NCBI GenBank assembly: GCA_018673255.1
Contig: JABHDC010000193.1
Coordinates: 1 to 64,000 of the forward strand
Source of the DNA: Gemmatimonadota bacterium
GTDB taxonomy: Bacteria > Latescibacterota > UBA2968 > UBA8231
Length of the DNA: 64,000 nt
Direction: 5' to 3'
Part shown: in pieces, positions 43,608 to 51,928 of the stretch
How the letters are laid out: each line of letters begins with the position of its first letter
Numbering within the stretch: position 1 is the first letter of the stretch
Made by a program: the position numbers and the translations under genes
Notes under the pieces: model-generated
What the model saw: the letters and a program-made list of their open reading frames with translations, nothing else
Database searches by the model: none
What the model was told of the DNA's origin: nothing

Positions 43608-44377
43608 CAGCGTCCCATCCAGCCACCGTCGACCAGCAGCGTCGCTCCACTCACATAGCTGGAGGCATCCGAGGCGAGGAAGACGGCGGGACCGGCGAAG
43701 TCCTCTGGGTCTCCCCAGCGGCCGGCAGGAATGCGTGCCAGGATGGCGGCAGATCGCCCCGGATCGTTGCGCAGGGCCTCGGTGTTGTCCGTCGCCACAT
43801 ACCCGGGGGCAATGCCATTCACGTTGACGCCCTTGCCCGCCCACTCGTTGGCGAAGGCCATCGTCAGGGTGTGGATGCCTCCCTTGCTCGCCGCGTAGCC
43901 CGGCACAGTGATACCGCCCTGGAAACTGAGCAGGGAGGCGGTGAAGATGATCTTTCCACTGCCTCGTTCGACCATGTGTTTGCCGATTTCCCGGGTGAGG
44001 ACGAACTGGGCACTCAGGTTGATCTCGATGACCTTGTCCCAGTAGTCATCTGGGTGATCGGCAGCCGGTTCGCGCAGAATCGTCCCGGCATTGTTGATGA
44101 GGATGTCGATGTGCGGATGATCGGCATTCACCGTGTCGGCGAACTGACGCACGGACGTGCGATCGGCGAAGTCACACTGGTAGCCAGCGAAGGAACGTCC
44201 CAAGGCACGTACCCCAGACTCAATCTGGCTGCCATTGGCTTCCAGCGTGGCGGACACCCCGATGATGTCGGCCCCCGCCTCGGCCAACCCGAGGGCCATG
44301 GCCTTGCCGATCCCCCGTCGGCAACCGGTGACGAGAGCGGTCTTGCCCTTCAGGTCGAATCGTGCCTGCAAACTCAT
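43607..44377 (-). CDS. 2-keto-3-deoxy-sugar-acid dehydrogenase-like SDR (KduD type)
   Basis: 256 residues. NAD loop TGCRRGIGKA (18-27), NNAG (96-99), and the catalytic triad S148, Y161 and K165 (GYAASKGG). Closing motifs are NGIAPGYVATDNTEALR and FLASDASSYVSG. The whole sequence is close to 2-deoxy-D-gluconate 3-dehydrogenase (KduD) and to 2-keto-3-deoxy-L-fuconate dehydrogenases. With the Zn-ADH and an L-galactose/fucose-type dehydrogenase nearby, oxidation of a 2-keto-3-deoxy acid fits. It overlaps the ADH gene by ATGA. Confidence 0.86.
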   Translation of the reverse strand: MSLQARFDLKGKTALVTGCRRGIGKAMALGLAEAGADIIGVSATLEANGSQIESGVRALGRSFAGYQCDFADRTSVRQFADTVNADHPHIDILINNAGTILREPAADHPDDYWDKVIEINLSAQFVLTREIGKHMVERGSGKIIFTASLLSFQGGITVPGYAASKGGIHTLTMAFANEWAGKGVNVNGIAPGYVATDNTEALRNDPGRSAAILARIPAGRWGDPEDFAGPAVFLASDASSYVSGATLLVDGGWMGR

Positions 44378-45396
44378 GCCGTCCCCCTGCAGTCGATGAG
44401 ATATTTGATGCCATCCGGACTCGCGTCGATGCGCTCGAAGGTCTGCTGCACGTCATCGATGGGCAGGACCTGAGTGATCAATCGATCGAGGGCCAGCGCG
44501 CCTTCGGCGGCCAGCCGAATCGCCGCCTCGAAATCCTCTTCCTCATAGAGACGCACGCCGATGAGACGCAGCTCGGACCAGAAGAATTTGAAGAGATTCA
44601 GCGGACGCGGCTCGGGGTGGATGGCAACCATCACGATGCGACCGCGCACATTGGGCAACTCAGTCATCATTTCCACACCCGGCGCCGAGCCGGAGACCTC
44701 GAAGACGCAGTCGGCCATGGCGCCCCCACTCAACTCATCCACGACGGCAGGCAGATCCTGCGAGGTGGGATTGACCCCCGTCATGCCGAGCTCACCGGCC
44801 AGTCTGAGTCTTGTTTCATTCACTTCCGACAGGATGACTCGTGCCCCCTTCTGCAGGCAGACGAGTCCGATGAGCAGGCCGATCGGGCCCCCGCCGATGA
44901 CGACGACCATCTCACCGGTCGTCACCTCGCCCAGGCGGACGTCATGACAGGCGACGGCGGCTGGCTCGATGAGGGCGCCGTGCTCGAAGCTGAGTGAATC
45001 GGGCAACTTGTGCAGGGTATGCGCGGGTACCGTCCACGACGACTGCATGCCTCCGGGTGAATCGATGCCGATGAATTTCAGATTCTTGCCTACGTGGGGA
45101 TATCCCTTGTCGAAGGGCGAGGGCTCGCCGAAGTCCATGGGACGCACCGCGACACGATCTCCCACGGCCACTCTGGTCACCTCCGATCCCACCTCGGCGA
45201 CGGTGGCGGAGGCTTCGTGCCCGAGGATGAGAGGACGCTGCACGCGGGCGTCCATCGCCCCGTGGTAGATGTGGATGTCGGTTCCGCAGATCCCGCAGTA
45301 GGAGACATCGAGGCGTGCCTGCGCGGGACCTGGGACGATCGGTTCGCTGGCGCCGACGCTGATGCGTCGATCTCCCTGGTATTGGGCCGATTTCAT
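44374..45396 (-). CDS. Zinc-type medium-chain alcohol dehydrogenase (sugar dehydrogenase)
   Basis: 340 residues. Catalytic zinc ligands C37 (GICGTD), H60 and E61 (LGHEA) are present, and the Rossmann motif is VIGGGPIGLLIGL. The usual four-cysteine structural-zinc lobe (GxxxxC..C..C.......C) is absent; that region reads RPMDFGEPSPFDKGYPHVG. Similar dehydrogenases act on sorbitol, galactitol or L-threonine. The context (KduD-like SDR, GH35, GH16) favours a sugar or sugar acid. AAAGGA precedes ATG 45396. A 12-bp palindrome lies 60 bp upstream in the divergent gap. Confidence 0.87.
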   Translation of the reverse strand: MKSAQYQGDRRISVGASEPIVPGPAQARLDVSYCGICGTDIHIYHGAMDARVQRPLILGHEASATVAEVGSEVTRVAVGDRVAVRPMDFGEPSPFDKGYPHVGKNLKFIGIDSPGGMQSSWTVPAHTLHKLPDSLSFEHGALIEPAAVACHDVRLGEVTTGEMVVVIGGGPIGLLIGLVCLQKGARVILSEVNETRLRLAGELGMTGVNPTSQDLPAVVDELSGGAMADCVFEVSGSAPGVEMMTELPNVRGRIVMVAIHPEPRPLNLFKFFWSELRLIGVRLYEEEDFEAAIRLAAEGALALDRLITQVLPIDDVQQTFERIDASPDGIKYLIDCRGTA

Positions 45397-45456
45397 GCCA
45401 ATCCTTTCAGATATGCTGTCGTCGTATGGGTAAAGTGAGGAATGGGGGTCGGGGCT

Positions 45457-45468
45457 GCAATCGATTGC
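45457..45468. promoter_or_regulatory. LacI-type palindrome GCAATCGATTGC
   Basis: A perfect 12-bp palindrome with central CG in the 186-bp gap between the divergent Zn-ADH and sulfatase genes. Operators of LacI-family regulators have this form. No LacI gene is in the window, so the regulator would be encoded elsewhere. Confidence 0.45.
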
Positions 45469-45582
45469 GGGCCGGGTGACCGCATGCGTCTGGCGCGCTA
45501 CCTTGTGCACGCACTTCGTCGACCGGAAGCCGGGCCTGCACGGCATCCGTCAACGACGGTCACAACCCTCTGGAGTCGCCCG

Positions 45583-47091
45583 ATGAGCCAGCCACCCAAC
45601 ATTCTCTACATCATGTCCGACGACCATGGCGCCAATGCCATCAGTGCCTATGGCTCGCGTCTGGCGCAGGTGTTCCAGACGCCGAATATCGACCGGATCG
45701 CGAGGCAAGGGGTACGCCTGCAGGAGTGTCACTGCACCAATGCGATCTGCACACCGAGCCGGGCAACGATTCTGACGGGTCAGCATTCCCACACAAATGG
45801 CGTGCGCACCTTGAGCGACCGACTCGATCCGACGGCAGACACCTTCGTCCAGCATCTGCAGGGCGCCGGCTACCAGACGGCCCTGTTCGGCAAGTGGCAC
45901 GTGCACAGCGAGCCGCAGGGCTTCGATACGTACAGGGTGCTGCCGGGTCAGGGGGACTACTTCAATCCACGCTTCATCGAACCGGGATTCGACTGGGATT
46001 CCATCGAGAATCCCCACAGCCTCGAGCAGGGAACACAACACGAAGGCTATGTGACGGATCTAGTCACCGACTTCACCCTCCAGCATTTGCAGAATCTGGA
46101 TCGCGAGCGGCCCTTCTTCGTCTGCTGCCAGCACAAGGCACCGCACGACGACTTCGAGTATCACCCCCGCCACGAAGAGATCCTGCAGGACGTCGAGATC
46201 CCGGAGCCGGAGAATCTGTGGGAGGATCACTCGAAGCGAGATCCCTGCACCCGGCACTATGGCACGTCCGTCTCCGACCGGAACCCATTCCGCAATGCCA
46301 TCATCCGCATGTCACAGCCTGACTATGTGACGGGCACGCTCGACATCACCGGACTGGACGCCACGGGCCGAACGAAAGCCGCCTACCAGAAATATCTGCG
46401 CGATTACTTACGCTGCGTCGCTGCCATCGATGAGGGGGTCGGGCGCCTGCTCGACTACCTGGATGAGGCGGGACTCACCCAGAACACGCTCGTGATCTAC
46501 ACCTCCGACCAGGGAATGTTCCTGGGAGAGCACGACTACATCGACAAACGCTGGATCTACGAGGAGGCCCTGCGCATGCCGATGCTCGTGAGCTATCCGG
46601 TGGAGATCCCGCCGGACACGGTGAATGACGAGTTGGTAAGCAATGTCGATTTTGCTCCCACGCTGCTTGACTACGCCGGACTGCAGGCGACAGACCAGAT
46701 GCAGGGCCGAAGTGCGCGCGCCTCCTGGCGAGGCGAGGTAGGCTCAGCGGCCGGCGGCGAGGAGGATCCGGCGATCTACTACCGTTACTGGATGCACATG
46801 ACCCACCATCACAATCCCGCCCACTATGGGATCCGGACGCGACGCTACAAACTCATCCACTTTTACGGACTGCCACTGGATGCGTCGGGGGCACTACCCT
46901 TCTCCACGCCACCGGGTTGGGAGCTCTACGACCTGGAGAAGGACCCCTTCGAAGACGAGAATGTCATCGATGATCCAGACAATGCCGAAATCGTCGCCGA
47001 TCTGAAGGACCGACTCCGAACACTCAAGATCGAGCTCGGAGACCCGGATGATCGATACCCGGAGATGCTGACGCTCCCCAGCGTCCTGTAG
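45583..47091 (+). CDS. Type I sulfatase (FGly, Cys type)
   Basis: 502 residues without signal peptide. PPNILYIMSDDHGANA opens the fold. The formylglycine site is C56 in AICTPSRATILTG (classical CTPSR), followed by LFGKWHVHSEPQGFD, CQHKAPHDDFEYH and YTSDQGMFLGEHDYIDKR, which are typical of the large sulfatase group acting on galactose or fucose sulfates. MTHHHNPAHYGIRT near the C-terminus adds a histidine-rich substrate loop. GGAG lies 8 nt before ATG 45583. It is divergent from the ADH/KduD/GH35/GH16 run. Confidence 0.94.
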   Translation: MSQPPNILYIMSDDHGANAISAYGSRLAQVFQTPNIDRIARQGVRLQECHCTNAICTPSRATILTGQHSHTNGVRTLSDRLDPTADTFVQHLQGAGYQTALFGKWHVHSEPQGFDTYRVLPGQGDYFNPRFIEPGFDWDSIENPHSLEQGTQHEGYVTDLVTDFTLQHLQNLDRERPFFVCCQHKAPHDDFEYHPRHEEILQDVEIPEPENLWEDHSKRDPCTRHYGTSVSDRNPFRNAIIRMSQPDYVTGTLDITGLDATGRTKAAYQKYLRDYLRCVAAIDEGVGRLLDYLDEAGLTQNTLVIYTSDQGMFLGEHDYIDKRWIYEEALRMPMLVSYPVEIPPDTVNDELVSNVDFAPTLLDYAGLQATDQMQGRSARASWRGEVGSAAGGEEDPAIYYRYWMHMTHHHNPAHYGIRTRRYKLIHFYGLPLDASGALPFSTPPGWELYDLEKDPFEDENVIDDPDNAEIVADLKDRLRTLKIELGDPDDRYPEMLTLPSVL

Positions 47092-47193
47092 AGCACTCGC
47101 GCGACGGCAACCCGTACGATATAGGAGGCGGAAGGAAAGGCCCTCGGCGATATCATGCTCCTCGAGGACACCGATGCCGACGGGAATGTCGCC

Positions 47194-47204
47194 TGGTTAT
47201 ACCA
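47194..47204. promoter_or_regulatory. TGGTTATACCA, possible FadR-type half-site pair
   Basis: TGGT-N3-ACCA, 20 bp upstream of the DUF6282 start codon, resembles the FadR-type operator core. The same bases also lie in an open frame (ending WLYHL and a stop at 47212) that looks like a protein C-terminus, so this may be a remnant of coding DNA instead. Confidence 0.25.
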
Positions 47205-47224
47205 TCTCTAGTGAGGAAGCACCC

Positions 47225-48061
47225 ATGCAGATCTTCGAAGGCATCATCGACATTCATGCCCACGCGTCCCCCGACAAGACGCCGCGTTCACTCGATGTGC
47301 TGGAACTGGCCAGGGCCTATCGGGACCGAGGCGTTCGCGGCGTCGTCTTGATGAACCATTCCGATCAGACTGCGGGGCTCGCCTACCTGGTGAAGAAGCA
47401 ATTTCCCGAACTGGAGGTTTTCGGGGGCATCGTCCTCAACCACCTGATCGGCGGCATGAATCAGCACGCGGTGGAGCACTTCACACGCATTGAGGAGGGG
47501 TTCGGCAAGATCGTCTACATGCCAACCACCAGCTCCGAGCACGAAGTGCGGCAGGGGGAGAATCGCTCCGCCTCCTTCGTGCCCGTCTCGCATGGCGGCA
47601 AGCTTCTCCCCGAGGTGCTGGACATGCTGGATCTGATCGCCGGTCTCGGTCTCGTGCTCTCGACGGGCCACTCCTCGCCAGTGGAGATCATCATGCTGAT
47701 CGAGGCGGCCCGTGCGAGAGACATACAGCAGATCCTGGTCACCAATCCCATGTACTGGGCGATCGCGATGACCACCGGGCAGATGAAGGAGGCAGCCGAT
47801 CTGGGTGCCTACCTCGAGTTCATCTACTACTCCGTAGGGCGGCCGGGCGCCATCGTCACGATGCAGGACTACGCTGCCGCCATCGACACGATCGGTCCTG
47901 GCCGCTGCATCCTGTCCAGTTGCGGCGGACAGGCCTGGTTGCCGGTGCACGCCTACGCCTGGTCCGAGCTATTGGCGGGCATGCGCGAGAACGGGCTGAG
48001 CGACGAAGACATCGATCGGATGTCGAAGACCAATCCCGCCCGTCTGCTGGGTCTGGAGTGA
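47225..48061 (+). CDS. DUF6282 amidohydrolase-like TIM-barrel protein
   Basis: 278 residues. The N-terminus IIDIHAHASPDK gives the HxH metal pair (H11, H13) of amidohydrolase-like barrels. VVLMNHSDQ, LSTGHSSPVE and VTNPMYWAIAMT fit later barrel strands with potential ligands. It is related to DUF6282, a family without assigned activity; lactone or amide hydrolysis is possible. ATG 47225 follows GAGGAAGCACCC. An earlier in-frame ATG (47174) gives an unconserved extension. It follows the sulfatase by 133 bp and is convergent with the AKR gene. Confidence 0.72.
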   Translation: MQIFEGIIDIHAHASPDKTPRSLDVLELARAYRDRGVRGVVLMNHSDQTAGLAYLVKKQFPELEVFGGIVLNHLIGGMNQHAVEHFTRIEEGFGKIVYMPTTSSEHEVRQGENRSASFVPVSHGGKLLPEVLDMLDLIAGLGLVLSTGHSSPVEIIMLIEAARARDIQQILVTNPMYWAIAMTTGQMKEAADLGAYLEFIYYSVGRPGAIVTMQDYAAAIDTIGPGRCILSSCGGQAWLPVHAYAWSELLAGMRENGLSDEDIDRMSKTNPARLLGLE

Positions 48062-48091
48062 TGGCCGGTCGTTCCAACAGGTGAAATGAAC

Positions 48092-49021
48092 TCAGTTGTT
48101 TTCTGGCAGTCCCCGAGACCAGGTATGGTCCTTGGCGGGTGCCAGGATCTTCCCCACCTGCGCTAGCAGCTCCTCATCCATGTCCGAATCCAGCCAGGCT
48201 ACGTTCTTCGTCAGGTGTTCCGGCCGTGTCGTACCCACCAGTGTCGTGGCGAAATCAGGATTCGCCAGACCGAACTGAAGGGCCAGTCTCGCAATGTCCT
48301 TCCCGTGTTCGACACAGTAGGCGACGGCCTCAGCACACGCTGCCTTGATCTCATCAGTTGCCGGGTGCCCCCTGTTCGGCCCGGATTCGGTGAGCAGTCC
48401 CATCCCGAGGGGTGAGGCGTTGATGATGCCCACACCCCGTTCGTTCAGATAGGGCACCAGCGTCGAGAACGACGTGTCCTGCAACGTGTAGTGACAGAAC
48501 GACAGAACCGTATCCACACTCGTGCGATCCAGCACGTATCGGTAGACTTTCAGCGGGAATCCCGTGATCCCGACGAAGCGAGTCTTCCCCTGCTCCTGCA
48601 GACGTCGCAGCGCCGGCAGGGACTCCTCGACGATCTGATCCAGGGGTACGAAGTCGATGTCGTGACACTGAAGGATGTCGACGTAGTCGAGCTCCAGCCT
48701 GCCGAGACTCTCGTCCACGCTCTGCATGATCCGCTCTGCGGAAAAGTCGGACACGCCCCCGGCGTGGCGTCCCACCTTCGTGGCCAGATAGTAGCTGTCC
48801 CTCGGGATCTGCCTCAGCGCCTTGCCTAGCAGTGACTCCGATCGTGTCTCCCCGTACATGGGTGAGGTGTCAACCAGGTTGATCCCCAGGTCGATTGCGG
48901 TGTGCACCGTGCGGATTCCTCTGCCCTCATCCGGGGTCCCCAGGATGTTCCCCAACCCCGAGGCCCCATAGCTGAGAACGGAAACCTCCAACCCGGTCCT
49001 GCCCAATTCCCTATAGATCAT
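48092..49021 (-). CDS. L-galactose-dehydrogenase-like aldo/keto reductase
   Basis: 309 residues. Tetrad D51 and Y56 (LVDTSPMY), K82 (LATKVGR) and H120 (ILQCH). The sequence follows plant L-galactose dehydrogenase closely in layout: LGKALRQIPRDSYYLATKVGR, FSAERIMQSVDESLGRLELDYVD, QCHDIDFV, FVGITGFPLKVYRYVLDR. Such enzymes oxidise L-galactose or L-fucose at C1 to the lactone. These are the very sugars released from porphyran, agar or fucan. ATG 49021 is used; GTG 49024 directly before it is also possible. It is 43 nt downstream of a sulfatase in the same unit. Confidence 0.85.
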   Translation of the reverse strand: MIYRELGRTGLEVSVLSYGASGLGNILGTPDEGRGIRTVHTAIDLGINLVDTSPMYGETRSESLLGKALRQIPRDSYYLATKVGRHAGGVSDFSAERIMQSVDESLGRLELDYVDILQCHDIDFVPLDQIVEESLPALRRLQEQGKTRFVGITGFPLKVYRYVLDRTSVDTVLSFCHYTLQDTSFSTLVPYLNERGVGIINASPLGMGLLTESGPNRGHPATDEIKAACAEAVAYCVEHGKDIARLALQFGLANPDFATTLVGTTRPEHLTKNVAWLDSDMDEELLAQVGKILAPAKDHTWSRGLPENN

Positions 49022-49064
49022 CACTCATCCAGTCCTCTGTCTGCGGCCGATGACGGATCACGCA

Positions 49065-50447
49065 TCAGATGCGAATATCCATGCCCTTCGGCAGGCTCCG
49101 TCCTCCGAAGAAGCGTTCTCGGAGTCTGCCGTGCAGCTCTTCGAAAACCCCCGGCCTCTGGTTCGCGACATTGTTCAGCTCCTGAGGGTCATTCTCCAGA
49201 TCGTACAGCTCGAACGCGTCGTTGTAGTTGTGGATCAGTTTGTATTGCCTCGTCCGAATGCACCTGAAGTTCTCGATCACACTCGCCGTCTCGGTACGAT
49301 GCTCGGCGGCGTCGCTCGTAAGAGCGGGAACGAATGACTGCGCATCGATATGCTCCTGCATCCCCAATCCCGCCAGCTCGCAGATCGTGGGATTGACGTC
49401 GATTAACTCTACGAGGGCATCCGAAACGCCTCCGCCTTGGATTCCTGGCCCCGAGACGATGAGGGGAACACGAAGGGAGCCCTCGTACGCAACGTATTTC
49501 GCATACATCCCGAAGTCGCCGAGCATCTCACCGTGGTCACTCGAGAAGATGATGTAGGTGTTGTCCATCATGCCACGTTGCTCGAGTACTTGGAGCATCC
49601 TGCCCACCTGATCGTCGATAGCCTCGATCGCTCCGCAGTACTGTCGTTGTGCCTCCACAACCGATTCCGGGGCCAGTCCGTGATCTCGCTGCCTGATCCA
49701 CTCGGGCTTGCCGTCCATGTCGGCGGGTACGACGTCGGGCATCGCCACTTCCCGGTATCGATCGGCGATCTCGGTCGGTGGATCGAAGGGACTGTGAGGC
49801 CCCACGAAGTTGACGAACATCATCCATGGATGGATCTCAGGGACATCACGTATCCACTCGGCCGCCTTCCTGCCGATGAAGGCGTCCTCGAAGGCCTCAG
49901 CGGGTAGCACCGAATCCCAGTTCGCCCGGGCCCACCCGGTCCTGATCCTCTTCTGATAGTCCCGATGAAAGGCATCCAGAAGGCCCTGCTCGTACAGGTA
50001 GTGGGTGTAGGGGCCAGAGGGAGTCGGCAGATGACCGGCACCCATCTTCCCTTCGCATTCGCAAGGGTGGGTGAATCCCAGCGTGTAGGCACCGGGAGGA
50101 TCTCCCTTTGGCCCTGCGGCTCCTGTAGGCCCCAGGTGGAGTTTTCCCGCACTGGCCGTCCAGTAGCCGTGGTCCCGCATGCGCTGAAAGAACGTGGGGA
50201 CCCCGTGCGGAACCCGTCCGAAGTCGTTGGCCAGGACGCCAGCTCGAATGGGCTGAAGGCCCGTTGCCAGTGCCATCCGGGACGGCGCGGACAAAGGGCA
50301 GTTCGTCGCCGCCTGAGTGAACCTGATGCCGCGCTGAGCAAGTCGATCAAGATTCGGTGTATTCAGGAACGATGCCCCCGCCGCACCGAGGTAGTCGTGC
50401 CTGTGTTGATCGTCAAAGATGAACAGGATGTTGGGTCGGTTTGCCAT
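49065..50447 (-). CDS. Type I sulfatase, serine-type FGly site
   Basis: 460 residues without signal peptide. RPNILFIFDDQHRHD starts the fold. The modification site reads CPLSAPSRMALATG. The FGly precursor is Ser53 (SxPSR) rather than Cys; the nearest Cys is three residues earlier. Serine-type sulfatases need the radical-SAM maturase anSME instead of FGE. Other motifs are ASAGKLHLG, VNFVGPHSPFDPP and SSDHGEMLGDFG. ATG 50447 has AAGG 5 nt upstream; GTG 50453 is an alternative. It forms a two-gene unit with the L-galactose-dehydrogenase-like AKR. Confidence 0.9.
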   Translation of the reverse strand: MANRPNILFIFDDQHRHDYLGAAGASFLNTPNLDRLAQRGIRFTQAATNCPLSAPSRMALATGLQPIRAGVLANDFGRVPHGVPTFFQRMRDHGYWTASAGKLHLGPTGAAGPKGDPPGAYTLGFTHPCECEGKMGAGHLPTPSGPYTHYLYEQGLLDAFHRDYQKRIRTGWARANWDSVLPAEAFEDAFIGRKAAEWIRDVPEIHPWMMFVNFVGPHSPFDPPTEIADRYREVAMPDVVPADMDGKPEWIRQRDHGLAPESVVEAQRQYCGAIEAIDDQVGRMLQVLEQRGMMDNTYIIFSSDHGEMLGDFGMYAKYVAYEGSLRVPLIVSGPGIQGGGVSDALVELIDVNPTICELAGLGMQEHIDAQSFVPALTSDAAEHRTETASVIENFRCIRTRQYKLIHNYNDAFELYDLENDPQELNNVANQRPGVFEELHGRLRERFFGGRSLPKGMDIRI

Positions 50448-50567
50448 GGCCACCTTCGTGTGACGGGTCTATTCGGTCTTGATCCCACCATTCGATCTAT
50501 GCGCGCCCGGTAGCAGCAAGATACGCAGCCGGCACCTGGTCGGCATCCCAGATCCCCGAAGCGATCG

Positions 50568-50599
50568 CCTGCCGTCTTGACCCCCGGGTGTCAGGCAGG
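50568..50599. promoter_or_regulatory. Inverted repeat in the divergent gap
   Basis: CCTGCC (50568-50573) and GGCAGG (50594-50599) enclose the near-palindrome TGACCCCCGGGTGTCA (50578-50593, one mismatched pair). It lies between the sulfatase (start 50447) and the enolase-superfamily gene (start 50673). It may be an operator or a hairpin; no promoter hexamers stand out. Confidence 0.35.
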
Positions 50600-50672
50600 A
50601 TCTTTGACCGGGCACGCAGCAGCGACGTGGTTCACGAAGCACCGCCTCCTCGACTTGGGAACCGTACGAGAG

Positions 50673-51812
50673 ATGAAGATCGAGCGAATCGAGTTGTCCG
50701 TGTTCGAGACCCCCGCCAACACCGGTCGCTTCGACCTGGCGCAGGTAGACGCAGCCCCCGGTCACAAACGCTGGGTGCGACGAAGCCGTCCGACACCACC
50801 GGGCCAGATCCACGTGCTGCACGTGTGGACGGATGACGGCATCGAGGGAATGTGTACGGTTGGAGACGCCCGCTACAGCACGATGCGCACCGACGATCTG
50901 GAAATGATGCGCCTACTCGCCATCGGCCAGGATCCATTGCAGCGCGACCTGCTGTTCGACAAGATGAGTGCCGCCACGCGAGGCATGTTCACCCTCGTCG
51001 GCTGGCACGGCACCTTCGACAACTGTCTGTGGGATATCGCCGGCAAGGCGGCAGGACTGCCGGTCCATAAGCTGATCGGGAGCCATCGTGACTGCTGCCA
51101 GGCGTATTACAATTTCGGCGGGCCAAGTCCCTCGGCGGCCGCCGAGGACGCCATACAGGCAAGGGATCGAGGGTTTGCCCTGAAGGACCACTTCCACGAC
51201 ACGGGTTCGCAGAACGAGATCTGGTTCCGCACCGTGCGCGATGCTGTCGGCCCCGAACCCGTCCTCCTGCATGACGCAGCCAGCTGCGACTACAACTTCG
51301 AGGAGGCGCTGCGGGTCGGTCAGGTGCTGCAGGAACTCGACTTCGGCTGGTTCGAGGAGCCCATCTCAGATCGCGATCAGGTGGGCCTGCAGCGTCTGTG
51401 CACGGAGCTCGACATCCCGATCCTGGCTCCCGAGACCATGATGAACGACCTCGAGCTCAGCCAGCTGTGGCTGACATCCGGCGCCGTCGACATGCTGCGT
51501 GTGAATGCCCGACACGGGATGACGATGGTGCTGCGACTCGCTGCCCTGGCGCAGGAGCGGGGCACGACGGTCGAGGCCAACGGACCCGGGGGGCTGTTCG
51601 GTCTCGTGCATGCCCATCTGGTCTGCGCCGTCCACAACACGAGCTACTACGAGTATTTCCCCGGCGGATCGAGGGATGAAGTGGGCGCAGAGATCGGACT
51701 GCTGAATCCCCCCGTGCCCCAGGATGGCCATATCGCTCCCCCCGATCTGCCCGGATGGGGGGCGCAGTGGGACCGGGAGTTCTTCGAGCGCATCCGCGTG
51801 GCCGTGCGCTGA
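50673..51812 (+). CDS. Enolase-superfamily protein
   Basis: 379 residues. Metal ligands are D201 (VLLHDAASCDYNFEEA), E228 (WFEEPIS) and E254 (APETMM). FALKDHFHD (about 168-176) provides the second-strand Lys/His position, and TVEANGPGGLFGLVHAHL lies on strand eight. The pattern is that of the mandelate-racemase group but not a specific named dehydratase. In this cluster dehydration of an aldonate such as L-galactonate or L-fuconate is a reasonable guess. The start ATG 50673 has only a weak ribosome site (CGAGAG). It begins a plus-strand run with a beta-propeller protein and GH29. Confidence 0.8.
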   Translation: MKIERIELSVFETPANTGRFDLAQVDAAPGHKRWVRRSRPTPPGQIHVLHVWTDDGIEGMCTVGDARYSTMRTDDLEMMRLLAIGQDPLQRDLLFDKMSAATRGMFTLVGWHGTFDNCLWDIAGKAAGLPVHKLIGSHRDCCQAYYNFGGPSPSAAAEDAIQARDRGFALKDHFHDTGSQNEIWFRTVRDAVGPEPVLLHDAASCDYNFEEALRVGQVLQELDFGWFEEPISDRDQVGLQRLCTELDIPILAPETMMNDLELSQLWLTSGAVDMLRVNARHGMTMVLRLAALAQERGTTVEANGPGGLFGLVHAHLVCAVHNTSYYEYFPGGSRDEVGAEIGLLNPPVPQDGHIAPPDLPGWGAQWDREFFERIRVAVR

Positions 51813-51928
51813 TTCGACCCAGGATCACGTGGGGGCAGTCGCACTCTCCTGCGCTCTAATGAGCGCGGTCTCGCAAGTCCGGGCGTCGAGGCGTGTGCCA
51901 GCGAATGGCTGTCTGTGAAAGGAACAGG

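Noticed and set aside
50561..50568. GCGATCGC palindrome as an operator
   Set aside because: A single 8-bp palindrome of common bases in G+C-rich DNA, not at promoter distance; the neighbouring longer inverted repeat is a better candidate.
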